A stretch of DNA of 48,346 bases from Caldilineaceae bacterium SB0662_bin_25 (GCA_009840225.1 VXOE01000034.1:1-48346), one strand, 5' to 3'; shown: positions 33,498 through 41,724, numbered from the stretch's first letter. Numbers and translations: made by a program. The notes: a model not told the origin generated them from the letters alone.

Positions 33498-34800
33498 ATT
33501 CCGCTCCTGTCATCCCTTTGCTGCTTCCTGCGGCCTGCTTCTGGCGCTGCCTGACCTGGCGCATTCTACCCTGGCGTTGGCCTGCCCTGTCCGCCGCTTC
33601 GGGTGGCGTCTGTTCCCCGCTCGCTTGCCATGCCCAGCCGGTCCTCTTGCTCCGCTTCAGGTACACCGGATCAGGCTGCATCGCATAGCTGGCCTTCTTG
33701 CATGACAGCCTGGCCGTGTCGCTGTCCCCCGCGCCGTCGCCTAATTCCCAGCGGAAGCGGGCGTGCATCTCCCAGCTGCCCGCGCCTCGATATTCGGAAC
33801 TCGTCGCGCCGTCGCCCTGTGGCTTGGGCGGATGATGGACGAGAAGAACCGCGCAACTGTGATCCCGTCCCCAGCTGTCCCAGGCCGCCATAAAGTCCGC
33901 TACCCCCGCATTGTCGGAATCATTGCGCCCGTAGGCATAGCCCAGGCTGTCGAGTATCAGCAGGCTGGCCCCGATCTCTTCGCACTTCTCCCGTACGATC
34001 TTGCCTGCCTCCAGTAAATGAGGCCGCTGATTGTACAAGTCGCCTTCGTCCACCCCCCACACCGGGCCCCGCCGCGCCATGTCCAGAAAGCGCAGCCCGC
34101 GCCCCGTCTTGGCGTTGTACTGCAATCGCAGGACCAAGGGCAGGCCCTCAGCCTCCCTCCCGCCTCCTTCTTTCCTGCGCAGCGCGGCGTCCCACATGGA
34201 TAGCCGCCGCTTGATCTCTGCCGCCTCGTCCTCCCAGCTGGCAAAGACAACGGCGCCCGGCTCAACAGGAAGGACTGCCTTAGCAGGGTCGGAGGCCCGC
34301 CCCAGCCATTCCCTTTCCCCGGTCGCCATCGCCGCGGCCAGCTGCAGCAGCATCCACGTCTTGCCCTTGCCGCCCTTGCCGCTTACCATTCCGATTCGCC
34401 CGGCCGGCAGCCAGGCGGGGATCAGCCACGCTCGCGTCGGCGCCTCCAGATCGGCCCAACTGTCTACAATCTCGACGCCCGTGCGCAGTTCTTCCGCCGG
34501 CAACAGTGTCGCGACCAAATCCCACGCCGCCCGCTGCGTTTCAAGATCGCCGCTGTGCAGGTCAGCGATCAAATCAGAGGGAGCGCGCCCTTTCAGCACG
34601 CCGTCGATTATACTCCCCGGCTCGTCGCTTGGTTGCAACGCCTTGACCGCGGCCACGTCCGCCGGGTCAGGTCTCTGTCCGGCGCGCATCGCGTCCACAA
34701 TTCTTGCCAGCTCCATTGCGCCCGCCCGCGGCCGTATAGGTACAGTCTCGCCGGCGATCCCCTGACCGTTCTGCGTTCCGTTTTCAGCCTGTCTGTCCAT
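33466..34800 (-). CDS. RepA/AAA_25-type RecA-fold ATPase (plasmid replication helicase-like)
   Basis: 444 aa from ATG 34800 after GGGAGAAAGCAGAGG. Walker A is at residues 140-149 (SGKGGKGKTW). A strand in VVFASWEDEAAEIKRRL and Walker B in ASLLILDSLGYAYGRND follow. Sensor-type residues lie in CAVLLVHHPPKPQGDGATSS and YRGAGSWEMHARFRWEL. This matches the RepA/AAA_25 helicase group found in plasmids and integrative elements. The N-terminal 120 residues are unassigned. It follows a truncated Toprim fragment and overlaps the 554-aa gene, giving a primase-helicase-initiator order. Confidence 0.82.
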   Translation of the reverse strand: MDRQAENGTQNGQGIAGETVPIRPRAGAMELARIVDAMRAGQRPDPADVAAVKALQPSDEPGSIIDGVLKGRAPSDLIADLHSGDLETQRAAWDLVATLLPAEELRTGVEIVDSWADLEAPTRAWLIPAWLPAGRIGMVSGKGGKGKTWMLLQLAAAMATGEREWLGRASDPAKAVLPVEPGAVVFASWEDEAAEIKRRLSMWDAALRRKEGGGREAEGLPLVLRLQYNAKTGRGLRFLDMARRGPVWGVDEGDLYNQRPHLLEAGKIVREKCEEIGASLLILDSLGYAYGRNDSDNAGVADFMAAWDSWGRDHSCAVLLVHHPPKPQGDGATSSEYRGAGSWEMHARFRWELGDGAGDSDTARLSCKKASYAMQPDPVYLKRSKRTGWAWQASGEQTPPEAADRAGQRQGRMRQVRQRQKQAAGSSKGMTGAEYGGLSGKNTL

Positions 34801-34957
34801 CCTCTGCTTTCTCCCTCAAAGGTGCCGACCCCGGATCATGGCCGGCTGCCAGCTGTTTGATTCGCACGTCGCAACCCCGGTCCGCCCACCTCTGCGCCGC
34901 CTTCCGCGCCGCCTCCCCAGTACGCGCCGCCCCTTCGGGGATCTGAAATAGTTTCGC
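34784..34957 (-). pseudogene. Toprim primase, C-terminal remnant
   Basis: The frame ending at TGA 34784-34786 reads AKLFQIPEGAARTGEAARKA, AQRWADRGCDVRIKQLAAGH and DPGSAPLREKAEDGQTG. This is the end of a Toprim domain as in plasmid primases, where a strand-helix is followed by V.I..L..G.DP. The coding sequence begins exactly where a ctccgcg repeat (34959-35030) ends. Nothing of the N-terminal part is visible upstream. It overlaps the ATPase start by 17 nt, showing that a primase once led this operon. Confidence 0.65.
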
Positions 34958-34958
34958 C

Positions 34959-35030
34959 GTTCTCCGCGCCCCTCCGCGTCCTCCGCGGACAAAAAGCTGT
35001 TCTCTGTGTCTCTCCGCGGACAGAAATTCG
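34959..35030 (-). repeat. ctccgcg-type repeat at the primase truncation point
   Basis: Two blocks (ctccgcgcccctccgcgtcc...ggacaaaaag and ctctgtgtctctccgcggacag) adjoin the 5' end of the Toprim remnant. No gene is seen from here to 35192. Confidence 0.7.
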
Positions 35031-35192
35031 AAAAGGCTTGACTCGCGAATGACGCCCTGATGCGGATTAAAATGCAGCTCTCGTGTGGACTGCCCGGGTA
35101 ATACAAGCCGGAAATGAGACGGTGCCCGTTTCGTCTACCAGGTGAACAAATGCCTGTTACCGGGGTTGGGGCGCCGGTAACCATCCCCTACA

Positions 35193-36821
35193 TCAGATCA
35201 CGACCTCGGCGGGATACAAGCCCCGCCAGGGCCCGGGCATCTCCCCCACCGGCACTTCGATCACAACAGGCGCGTCCGCAGCATAAGCATCGGTCAGCGC
35301 GTCACGCAGACTGTCGGCAGACCGTACCCGGACCCCTGAGGCCCCAAAGGACTCTGCCAAAGCAGCAAAGTCCGGATTCACCAGGTCCGAGGATATTGTG
35401 CGCCCCGCGTAGAGCTCCTTCTGCATGCGGCGCACGTTGCCGTATGCGCCGTCGTTGAAAACGACCGAAACCGTGTTTATGCCATGCTGCACGGCCGTCG
35501 CCAGTTCCCCCACGCAAAAAAGGAAGCCACCGTCGCCGCTGATCGAGAGGACCGCTCGATCGGGTGCCGCTACCTTTGCGCCCAGCGCAGTCGGGAGTCC
35601 CCAGCCCAGCGTCGCCTGATAATTGGGCGTAATGAATGTACGCGGCTCGTAAACCGGCATCGCCAGAATGCTGGCATAGCCGACCTGCGTGATCTCATCC
35701 ACAAAGATGCCGTCATCCGGCAGCGTGTCGCGGATAGCGCGCACGAAGTCCGTCTGCGGTTGGAACGAGTCAAAGAGCGCTTCCATCTCCTTGCGCAGCG
35801 CAACCATTTCGGCCGCGCGCGATGGCCGCGGCCGGTTGTAGCGTGCCAGGACCGGCAGCAGCGCACAGAGGGCTTCCTTGCTGTCGGCCGCCACCGTCAC
35901 ATCCGCCAGGACGATCAGGGCCGACTCCTCGGCCGCGATGTCGATGCGAATCAGGGCCATATCGTCCGGACTCTTCCACTGGATCAACGGCTTGGTCATT
36001 CGCGTGCCGATGGCGATGACCAGATCGGCCTCTTCCCACAGCCGCTCACCCACGCCGTACGTGTGACTGAAAGGATGACGGCTGGAGAGAATGCCGCGCC
36101 CGCGCGCGCTGGCGACCACAGGCGCCTGCAGCGCTTCGGCCAGCGCACGGACCTCTTCCCCCGCGTCCATTGCGCCGCCACCGACGAATATCACCGGGTT
36201 GCGCGCCTTTCCCATCAGCCGGGCTGCCTCTTCGATAGCACCGGCATCCACTGCCGGCCGGCGCACGGTGAGGGGCAGCGGACTGTCGCTTATCTCCGCC
36301 TTGCCGGCCAGGACGTCCAGAGGCGCCTCCAGCCCGACCGGCCGCGGGCGGCCTGAACGCATTTCGCTGAGCGCTTCAGCCAGGAGCCGCGGGATTTCGC
36401 CGGGTGTTTCGACGCGGCGCGCCCACTTGGTCAGCGAACGCATAACGACCAGCTGGTCCGGGATCTCGTGCAACATACCGTAACCGCGGCCGATCTGGTC
36501 CGAATGGATCTGGCCGGCCAGGCAGAGTACGGGCGCATTTGTGGCGTAGGCGGTTGCCAGTGCCGCCGTGGTGTTGAGGAAACCGGGCCCGGGCACGACA
36601 ACATAGACGCCGGTCTTTCCCGAAGCGAGCGCGTAGCCGAGGGCCATGTAGGCCGCCCCCTGCTCATGCCGCGAATGGATGTGGCGTATCTGGTCGCCGG
36701 CATCGTAAACCGCGTTGTAGAAATAGTCGTTCTGCACACCGGGCAGCCCGAAGATCGTGTCGATCCCATGGGAGAGAAGGCCTTGCACGAGTGCTTCGCC
36801 GCCGGTACGTTCGCTCTTCAT
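35193..36821 (-). CDS. Thiamine-diphosphate enzyme, acetolactate synthase-like large subunit
   Basis: I chose ATG 36821 (MKSERTGGEALVQ), 5 nt after AAAGGA; ATG 36827 is nearby. The 542-aa product has the three ThDP-enzyme domains. The PYR domain carries catalytic Glu53 in SRHEQGAAYMALGYA. The middle domain includes PVIFVGGGAMDAGEEVRALA. The PP domain has the ThDP/Mg motif starting at Asp430 (SGDGGFLFCVGELATAVQ, then FNDGAYG). Such enzymes cleave or join 2-keto acids; subgroups include acetolactate synthase and benzoylformate or other decarboxylases. No small subunit or pathway gene is adjacent, so the reaction cannot be fixed. It is the only clear metabolic enzyme among element genes. Confidence 0.9.
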   Translation of the reverse strand: MKSERTGGEALVQGLLSHGIDTIFGLPGVQNDYFYNAVYDAGDQIRHIHSRHEQGAAYMALGYALASGKTGVYVVVPGPGFLNTTAALATAYATNAPVLCLAGQIHSDQIGRGYGMLHEIPDQLVVMRSLTKWARRVETPGEIPRLLAEALSEMRSGRPRPVGLEAPLDVLAGKAEISDSPLPLTVRRPAVDAGAIEEAARLMGKARNPVIFVGGGAMDAGEEVRALAEALQAPVVASARGRGILSSRHPFSHTYGVGERLWEEADLVIAIGTRMTKPLIQWKSPDDMALIRIDIAAEESALIVLADVTVAADSKEALCALLPVLARYNRPRPSRAAEMVALRKEMEALFDSFQPQTDFVRAIRDTLPDDGIFVDEITQVGYASILAMPVYEPRTFITPNYQATLGWGLPTALGAKVAAPDRAVLSISGDGGFLFCVGELATAVQHGINTVSVVFNDGAYGNVRRMQKELYAGRTISSDLVNPDFAALAESFGASGVRVRSADSLRDALTDAYAADAPVVIEVPVGEMPGPWRGLYPAEVVI

Positions 36822-37069
36822 AGGCATCCTTTTCGGAGATGTGGGCCGGAACAACCGGTTGCCCGCCCCCTTTAACAACCTCTGTTTATTCTGAACAAAG
36901 CTGACTGTTCATACGCTCTGCATCTACATAAATAAAGAATCTGGCCTTCACCAACTGGCATAAGACCCTGGTAATTCCCTAAGTTTACACCAACGATATG
37001 TATTTTTTATGCCAAACCCGCGAATCCCCGTGCCAGTATCGCGCCAATATCCCGGCCCCGCCGCCGCCC
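36822..37069. other. Upstream region of the thiamine-diphosphate enzyme gene
   Basis: Non-coding. A palindrome TGAACA-AAGCTGAC-TGTTCA (about 36893-36912) lies about 75 bp upstream of the start and could be an operator. The 36920-37015 stretch is AT-rich. No gene seen. Confidence 0.35.
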
Positions 37070-37255
37070 CCGTAGGGGCGCCCCTTGTGGACGCCCTCCC
37101 CAGTACGCGGCCCCCTGCGAGGATCGATAATATCTTCGCCGTTCTCCATGGCCCTCCGTGGATCAACAAGGTGTTGCCGTTCTCCGCGTACTCGGCAGTT
37201 CACTGAAAACAGAAAAAGACCCGCTGGCCTAGGCCTCGCGGGTCTTTCCAAGGGG
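37070..37255 (+). repeat. 186-bp duplicated block with terminator, copy 1
   Basis: Nearly identical to 39027-39212. Order: the interspersed palindrome, a unique-looking 35 bp (agtacgcggcc...gatcgataatatcttcgcc), ctccgtg units, and a terminator hairpin. The blocks precede a broken hicB (copy 1) and an initiator-like gene (copy 2). Confidence 0.85.
37215..37247. terminator. Bidirectional-type terminator hairpin, copy 1
   Basis: AAAGACCCGC and GCGGGTCTTT form a 10-bp stem with A-rich 5' and T-ending 3' sides around a 13-nt loop, so it could act on both strands. Confidence 0.75.
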
Positions 37256-37276
37256 ACGAAACTGCAAGGAACTGCC

Positions 37277-37601
37277 ATGACCGCTATACCTATCGCGTTA
37301 CCTGGTCCGGTGAGGATGAGATGTTCCTGGGCCTGTGTGCGGAGTTCGGGCTGCTTAGCCGCCTGGACGACACCCCGGAGAAGGTGTTCTCAGGCATTCG
37401 GGACGCGGTCGCTTTCGCCGTGAAGGCGCTGGACGAGGATGGCGCCCCGGTCCCTGAGCCGCTCTGTCTACACGCCGCTACCGAGGCGCCATAACCCATC
37501 GCATCATGCCTGAGACCCACCGTGCCCTGGCAATCGACGCCGCTGAAGCTGGCGTCAGCATGAACCGCCTGGCCGCCGAACGATTGTTGCTGCGGCGTTA
37601 G
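37277..37601 (+). pseudogene. hicB: HicB-family antitoxin with frame lesions
   Basis: One frame reads DRYTYRVTWSGEDEMFLGLC, AEFGLLSRLDDTPEKVFSGI and VKALDEDGAPVPEPL, the HicB RNase H-like domain, before TAA 37492. ATG 37277 is one base out of this frame, so the true start has been lost by an indel. A second frame (ATG 37506 to TAG 37601) then gives ETHRALAIDAAEAGVSMNRL and AAERL, the HicB C-terminal DNA-binding ribbon-helix-helix. At least two lesions therefore split the gene. No HicA toxin is seen upstream; a terminator and repeat block are there instead. Confidence 0.7.
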
Positions 37602-38060
37602 AGCACTGCCTCTTGTCGTGCCGGTCCTGGCGCTGACTGCCGTCGTGCCAGCCGGACCGGTGCTGGCGCAAGGCCGCTTCGAAGGATACGCGTAAGCTCC
37701 GCTGAACACTGGAACCGCATTGTTGCCGGCGTGAATACGCAAAAAAAGCGTTGACGATAACGCGCCTCGACCTCCCCGCTGTCAGCTGATGACTTGTGGG
37801 ATGGAAAGCGCAGCGAGGCAACAGCCCTCGTCGGCCAGCAGCTTCACCTCCTGACCCCGCCGCCGGCGCCCCGAACTGGAACCCCTCTCCTGAATCCCCC
37901 AAAACTGCTGTTCAGACAACTGCCCTCGCCACCGGCGATACGGATGCGGCGGTCTAAGGTCAAATTCACTCTGGCCGCGAAATCCGTTACAATAGCCTTG
38001 GCCTCGGCAAGGCTGTCTATGAAAGCAGCTTGGCAGAACCGCTGCGAAAGGACTGCGCAA
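37602..38060. other. Intergenic region, nothing recognised
   Basis: No supported gene on either strand. Open frames here overlap one another and lack ribosome sites and protein-like composition. Confidence 0.35.
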
Positions 38061-38399
38061 ATGAGCATTGCCACAATCGACAAGGCCACCATCCGCGCCG
38101 TAGCCCAACTGATCGCCCAAAAATTCGATCCCGAACAAATCATCCTCTTCGGCAGCCATGCCCGCGGCAACGCCGGCTCGCACAGCGACATAGACCTGCT
38201 TGTCGTCCTCAAATCCCTGGACGACTGGCCAAAGCGCGGCAATCCCATTCGCCTGGCGATTGGCGAGAAATTCGTCTTGCCCGTTGACGTGATCGTAACC
38301 ACGCCTGAACACCTTTCCGAGCAGCGCAAGAATCCATATTCCTTCGTTCACACGGCCCTTGAATCGCAAGAAATCCTGTATGAGCGCACAGCCCCCTGA
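38061..38399 (+). CDS. MNT-type minimal nucleotidyltransferase
   Basis: 112 aa from ATG 38061 (AAAGGA upstream). The nucleotidyltransferase signature is intact: IILFGSHARGNAGSHSDIDL gives GS-x10-DxD, and a third acidic residue lies in LPVDVIVTTP. MNT proteins transfer AMP-type groups and act as antitoxins to HEPN partners in related modules. The gene overlaps the following HEPN gene by 20 nt, giving the standard MNT/HEPN two-gene layout. Confidence 0.88.
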   Translation: MSIATIDKATIRAVAQLIAQKFDPEQIILFGSHARGNAGSHSDIDLLVVLKSLDDWPKRGNPIRLAIGEKFVLPVDVIVTTPEHLSEQRKNPYSFVHTALESQEILYERTAP

Positions 38400-38772
38400 A
38401 CGCGACTGGTTCGCGAAAGCGGAACAGGACTTGGAAATGGCCCGGCGAGCCATGAGCGCCGGCAACCCTTTGCCCGCGATGGCCTGCTATCACTGCCAGC
38501 AATGCGCCGAGAAGTACCTGAAGGGCTTTCTTGTCTCTCGGTCTATCGCGTTCCGCCCCGTGCATGATCTCCTCTATCTCTTACAGCAGTGCTCGGCATT
38601 GCAACCTGCATTTGAGGAACTGGCGCCGATTGTCGTGATCCTTGGAAGATACGGAGCTGGCGTGCGTTACCCGGTGCAGGGCTTCGAGGAACCCGACGTA
38701 GAGGCGGCAAACGAGGCGATAAAGTCGGCAGAAACTGTCTCCGCTTTCGTTACGCAGAACATGCAACTGTGA
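38380..38772 (+). CDS. HEPN-domain protein paired with MNT
   Basis: 130 aa from ATG 38380. The helical HEPN fold (PF05168-type) shows DWFAKAEQDLEMARRAM, MACYHCQQCAEKYLKGFLVS and HDLLYLLQQC. A clear Rx4-6H RNase motif is not evident, as is usual in this HEPN branch. It is probably the partner bound and controlled by the overlapping MNT. Whether it is a toxin or a substrate-binding half of the transferase cannot be told from the sequence. Confidence 0.82.
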   Translation: MSAQPPERDWFAKAEQDLEMARRAMSAGNPLPAMACYHCQQCAEKYLKGFLVSRSIAFRPVHDLLYLLQQCSALQPAFEELAPIVVILGRYGAGVRYPVQGFEEPDVEAANEAIKSAETVSAFVTQNMQL

Positions 38773-39026
38773 ACCCTTCAAGACGCTGCACGATCTCGAC
38801 ACTTTCCCCCATCTGCCCATTCGGTAGCGCCAAACCTTCCCGCAAAAACAACAAACTGTCGCATTGGCCAGCCTTTCGGCGGCGCTAACGAAAAGAAAGC
38901 CCGCCGCGAAGCGCCCCAGGTAGGCCAGTACAACCGGCCGCACCAGAGGCCGTTCTAAGCGCCTTTTCAGGCATGAGGGTACCCTGCACTCCTCCCTTCC
39001 TATCTCCGCGCCCCTCCGCAGACAAT
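38773..39026. other. Intergenic region after the MNT/HEPN pair
   Basis: No supported gene seen. It leads into a short ctccgcg unit near 39005 and the duplicated block at 39027. Confidence 0.3.
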
Positions 39027-39212
39027 CCGTAGGGGCGTCCCTTGTGGGCGCCCTCCCCGGTACGCGGGCCCCTGCGAGGATCGATAATATCTTCGCCGTT
39101 CTCCGTGGCCCTCCGTGGATCAATAAGGTGTTGCCGTTCTCCGCGTACTCGGCAGTTCACTGAAAATAGAAAAAGACCCGCTGGCCAAGGCCTCGCGGGT
39201 CTTTCCAAGGGG
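39027..39212 (+). repeat. 186-bp duplicated block with terminator, copy 2
   Basis: Second copy of 37070-37255 with a few substitutions. Sequence identity stops right after 'tttccaagg' in both copies, marking the right boundary of the duplication. Confidence 0.85.
39172..39204. terminator. Bidirectional-type terminator hairpin, copy 2
   Basis: AAAGACCCGC/GCGGGTCTTT stem identical to copy 1; the loop differs at one base (ctaggc versus caaggc). Confidence 0.75.
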
Positions 39213-39420
39213 TTGATGGATGTCACCCTGCCCATCCATCGACCCCATCTTAACAAGCGGTTGCGCGATCCTCAACCGCCGTGTTATCCTCCGGATCCAC
39301 AACCGAATATGCTCGTCAAAATGCAACTGCCCACCTGGGCGAGGTGAGCAGCAGCAGGACGTCGGGCGATGACGGCGAGTTAGCGCTCCCGTCACCAGAG
39401 ACAACAGGAGGGTCCGTCCC

Positions 39421-40452
39421 GTGTCTACCTCACAGCATACCATTGCCCACGCCCACAAGTCAACATCTGATATTCACCCGAACGGCCTCTACAACCCCGA
39501 CCACAACCGGCATCAGCACTATCGCTACGAAAACATCGTCCTCGACCTCTTCGAGTCCGACATCCTCTCCGTTCTGCCTTCCCATCTGAAAGCCGTCCTC
39601 CTCCTCGGCGCCGGCCTCGCCAACAGCGACAACCGCGACGGCCGCTACAGGTCCTTCTACTTCCGCCAGGGCTGGACCGCGCAGAAGCTGGGCATCTCGC
39701 GCCAGGCCCTCTCCAGCTATCTCGGCGCCGTCGTTGAGCACGGCCTCCTCATCAAACTCGGCAAAGGTCATCCCAAAAACAGGCACAAGGGCGCCCAGCC
39801 CGTCATCTTCTACGCCGTCCCCGAATTCGAGGACCTCTGCCGCCTCGCCGCCACCAAAACCAGGGACGACTTTACCCGCAAAAAGACCCCCGCAGACGTC
39901 GCCCGCATTGTGGATAACTCCCGGAAGGTGTCAACCCCCGTTTTACAACCTCCATCCGAGAAGGTGTCAACCGCGCGCGACACCCTGTTGTCAAGCGAGC
40001 GCGACACCCTTACCGGGAGGTTGTCAACCGGGCGCGACACAAAAATAGATCTACTTCCTGAAATAGAGAATAGAAATGGAAAGGGGGTGCATCCATCAGC
40101 AAATGGGGATAACGGAAAAACCGACTTCAACACCAACGGCCAGTCCGCCGCTGACGTTCCTGACGGCCGCTCCGAGATCCTCTGCCCCTGCGGCAACGCC
40201 ATCCCGGCCGAAAAATGGGCGGCCGGCCGCGAACTGTGCAAGGAATGCTGGGAGAAAGAGCAAAGAGCCGCGCACGCAGCGTGGAAGAAAGAGGAGGAAG
40301 AAAACAGGCGCAAACACGAAGAAGGGCACCGCGAATTCTTCCGCGAAAAATGGGCGCACCTGGACAAAGCCAGCAGAACTGACAAACTATGGATAGGAGA
40401 GAACTTCCCAGCTCGAGGCACGCCGGCCGCTCTCGCCGCAGCGGCCGACTAG
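39421..40452 (+). CDS. Replication-initiator-like winged-helix protein with internal iterons, second copy
   Basis: 343 aa from GTG 39421, 8 nt after AGGAGGG. The N-terminal winged helix (about 45-140) includes SVLPSHLKAVLLLGAGLANS, GWTAQKLGISRQALSSYLGA and PVIFYAVPEFEDL. The middle (about 165-205) is a set of short repeats (KVSTPV, KVSTARDTLL, SERDTLTGRLSTGRDT). The C-terminal part has the same zinc knuckle as the protein at 25424 (CPCGNAIPAEK, LCKECW) and a charged helix. The same order, despite different repeat sequences, supports one family. The DNA of the repeat region holds palindromic iterons followed by an AT-rich stretch, as in lambda O-type origins. The initiator role is inferred. 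Confidence 0.65.
   Translation: MSTSQHTIAHAHKSTSDIHPNGLYNPDHNRHQHYRYENIVLDLFESDILSVLPSHLKAVLLLGAGLANSDNRDGRYRSFYFRQGWTAQKLGISRQALSSYLGAVVEHGLLIKLGKGHPKNRHKGAQPVIFYAVPEFEDLCRLAATKTRDDFTRKKTPADVARIVDNSRKVSTPVLQPPSEKVSTARDTLLSSERDTLTGRLSTGRDTKIDLLPEIENRNGKGVHPSANGDNGKTDFNTNGQSAADVPDGRSEILCPCGNAIPAEKWAAGRELCKECWEKEQRAAHAAWKKEEEENRRKHEEGHREFFREKWAHLDKASRTDKLWIGENFPARGTPAALAAAAD
39926..40040 (+). repeat. Palindromic iterons inside the second initiator-like gene
   Basis: Units start at about 39927, 39963, 39986 and 40019. The clearest is GGTGTC-N10-GACACC at 39963-39984; related halves are TTGTCAAgcgagcGCGACACC and TTGTCAACCGGGCGCGACAC. The arms differ from the GGTGC/GCACC iterons at 25833. An AT-rich run (caaaaatagatctacttcct) follows at once. 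Confidence 0.6.
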
Positions 40453-40510
40453 GGCCCGTTGCACAGCTGCGCACAGAAAACCCGATACGCCCTTGCTGTT
40501 CTCCGCGCCC

Positions 40511-40903
40511 AGCAGGAGATTCTTTGAAGAAGTAGATGCCGGCAAATTTGTCTTGGTGATCTCCCCCGTCGTTGAGGAAGAGATCAGATCTGCCCCCGAC
40601 GTCGTCCAGGAACTTTTCGCAGCGTACAACCAAACAGCCCGCGTTGAGCAAATCACCAATGAGACCCTGGAGCTTCGGACATCGTATGTCGAACTTGGTG
40701 TCGTTTCAAGAAGTGCGCTGGCAGATGCGCTGCATGTCGCAATTGCAACGGTTGCTGGATGTGAACTCATCGTGATCTGGAATTTCAGGGACATTGTGCA
40801 TTTCGACAAGATCCGCAGATATAACGCAGTCAATATCCTCAGAGGCCATGACCGGATAGGAATCTTTTCTCCCCTGGAGGTGGTTCAACATGACGAACCG
40901 TGA
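40511..40903 (+). pseudogene. PIN-domain toxin lacking its N-terminus
   Basis: From 40511 the frame reads SRRFFEEVDAGKFVLVISPV, VEEEIRSAPDVVQELF, VVSRSALADALHVAIATVAG and IVIWNFRDIVHFDKIRRYNA, a standard PIN-domain RNase. The expected start (a strand like M.FLDTNV bearing the first metal-binding Asp) is absent. Upstream sequence is a ctccgcgccc repeat unit (about 40497-40510), which even supplies an in-frame start-like leader. Without that Asp the nuclease should be inactive. The partner gene downstream is intact and overlaps by 14 nt. Confidence 0.72.
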
Positions 40904-41075
40904 ACCTGAATTCATGACATGGAAACGTCGCGGCGCAAAACGCGTCCGGCGCCTCGTCGAGGGTATGTCACGGGAAGAAGAACTCGAATTCTGGCACAAA
41001 CGCACACAAAACATGCGCGCCCGCCAAAAGGCGGGTCATCCCAAATCCCCGCCATCAGCTGCCGCCAACCCATAA
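40890..41075 (+). CDS. Small partner (antitoxin candidate) of the PIN protein
   Basis: 61 aa from ATG 40890 after GGAGGTGG, overlapping the PIN frame. The product is charged and helical (EPEFMTWKRRGAKRVRRLVE, EEELEFWHKRTQNMRARQK). Short proteins of this kind commonly follow such PIN genes and probably serve as antitoxin. Because the PIN gene is beheaded, this gene would now be an orphan. Confidence 0.6.
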   Translation: MTNREPEFMTWKRRGAKRVRRLVEGMSREEELEFWHKRTQNMRARQKAGHPKSPPSAAANP

Positions 41076-41156
41076 CCTGAGCGGTCATCCCATCCGCGCC
41101 GCGCGAATCCACCCCCCGCGCTGTTTATTCTCGCGATAGCAAATCCGATAAGTCTT

Positions 41157-41206
41157 TGGTGTTCTCCGCGTCCCTCCGCGCCCTCCGCGGACAAAAAGGT
41201 GTTCTT
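41157..41206 (+). repeat. ctccgcg-type interspersed repeat
   Basis: One block of ctccgcgtccctccgcgccc closing with ggacaaaaagg, just before the tandem duplication starts. Confidence 0.65.
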
Positions 41207-41390
41207 AGCGCCCTTCCGCCGGACCAATACGGCCAGCGGCTGGCAACAGCTCCCTACCCGACTCCGGTAGCAGTACCCCGTCTCCACCCACTCCGCCAAG
41301 AACTGTTGCGACTGCTGTTGTCTGCGGTTACGTGTCGCAACGCCGTCCGCACGCCCGGACGGAAACGGACTGCGCCAATATTGGCATAAT

Positions 41391-41446
41391 ACTGGCACAA
41401 ATCAAGAGCGAAATAACACGCTGGCGTCATACAACAGCGGTATACT
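41391..41446 (+). promoter_or_regulatory. Promoter of the shared GGCACAA-N40-TATACT type
   Basis: ACTGGCACAA (41391-41400), exactly 40 nt, then TATACT (41441-41446). The spacer has TAACAC-GCTG-GCGTCA at positions 14-29, a slightly imperfect palindrome. It lies upstream of the first mosaic secreted protein. Confidence 0.65.
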
Positions 41447-41516
41447 TAAAGATTGGCAAATCCTGGATTGGGGTCTCCATGTGGTCCGTACACGCTCGGA
41501 CATTGGAGTAGCCGTC

Positions 41517-41582
41517 ATGAAGCAGACAAAAGCCGTAACGACAGGCTTAACGGCCTCGAACAGGCGGCATCCGCTTTGGTAA
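41517..41582 (+). CDS. Possible 21-aa leader ORF, copy 1
   Basis: ATG 41517 opens 21 codons (MKQTKAVTTGLTASN, ending HPLW) before TAA. The ORF is preserved at the same place in unit 2 (43813-43878). Three of 21 residues differ, all amino-acid changing, so selection on the peptide is not shown. It may be an upstream leader or chance. Confidence 0.3.
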   Translation: MKQTKAVTTGLTASNRRHPLW

Positions 41583-41724
41583 AGCGCTTTCTGTCCTCTG
41601 AAATACCGGGACGCAGAGGGAGGAGAAGACGGAATCGCACCATAGTGCGGCGAGCATTAAGTACAACGTCACCTACACGGTCACTGTCACGAGGGCCGGG
41701 TAAGAAGAGGAAGGGAGGTGCCAA

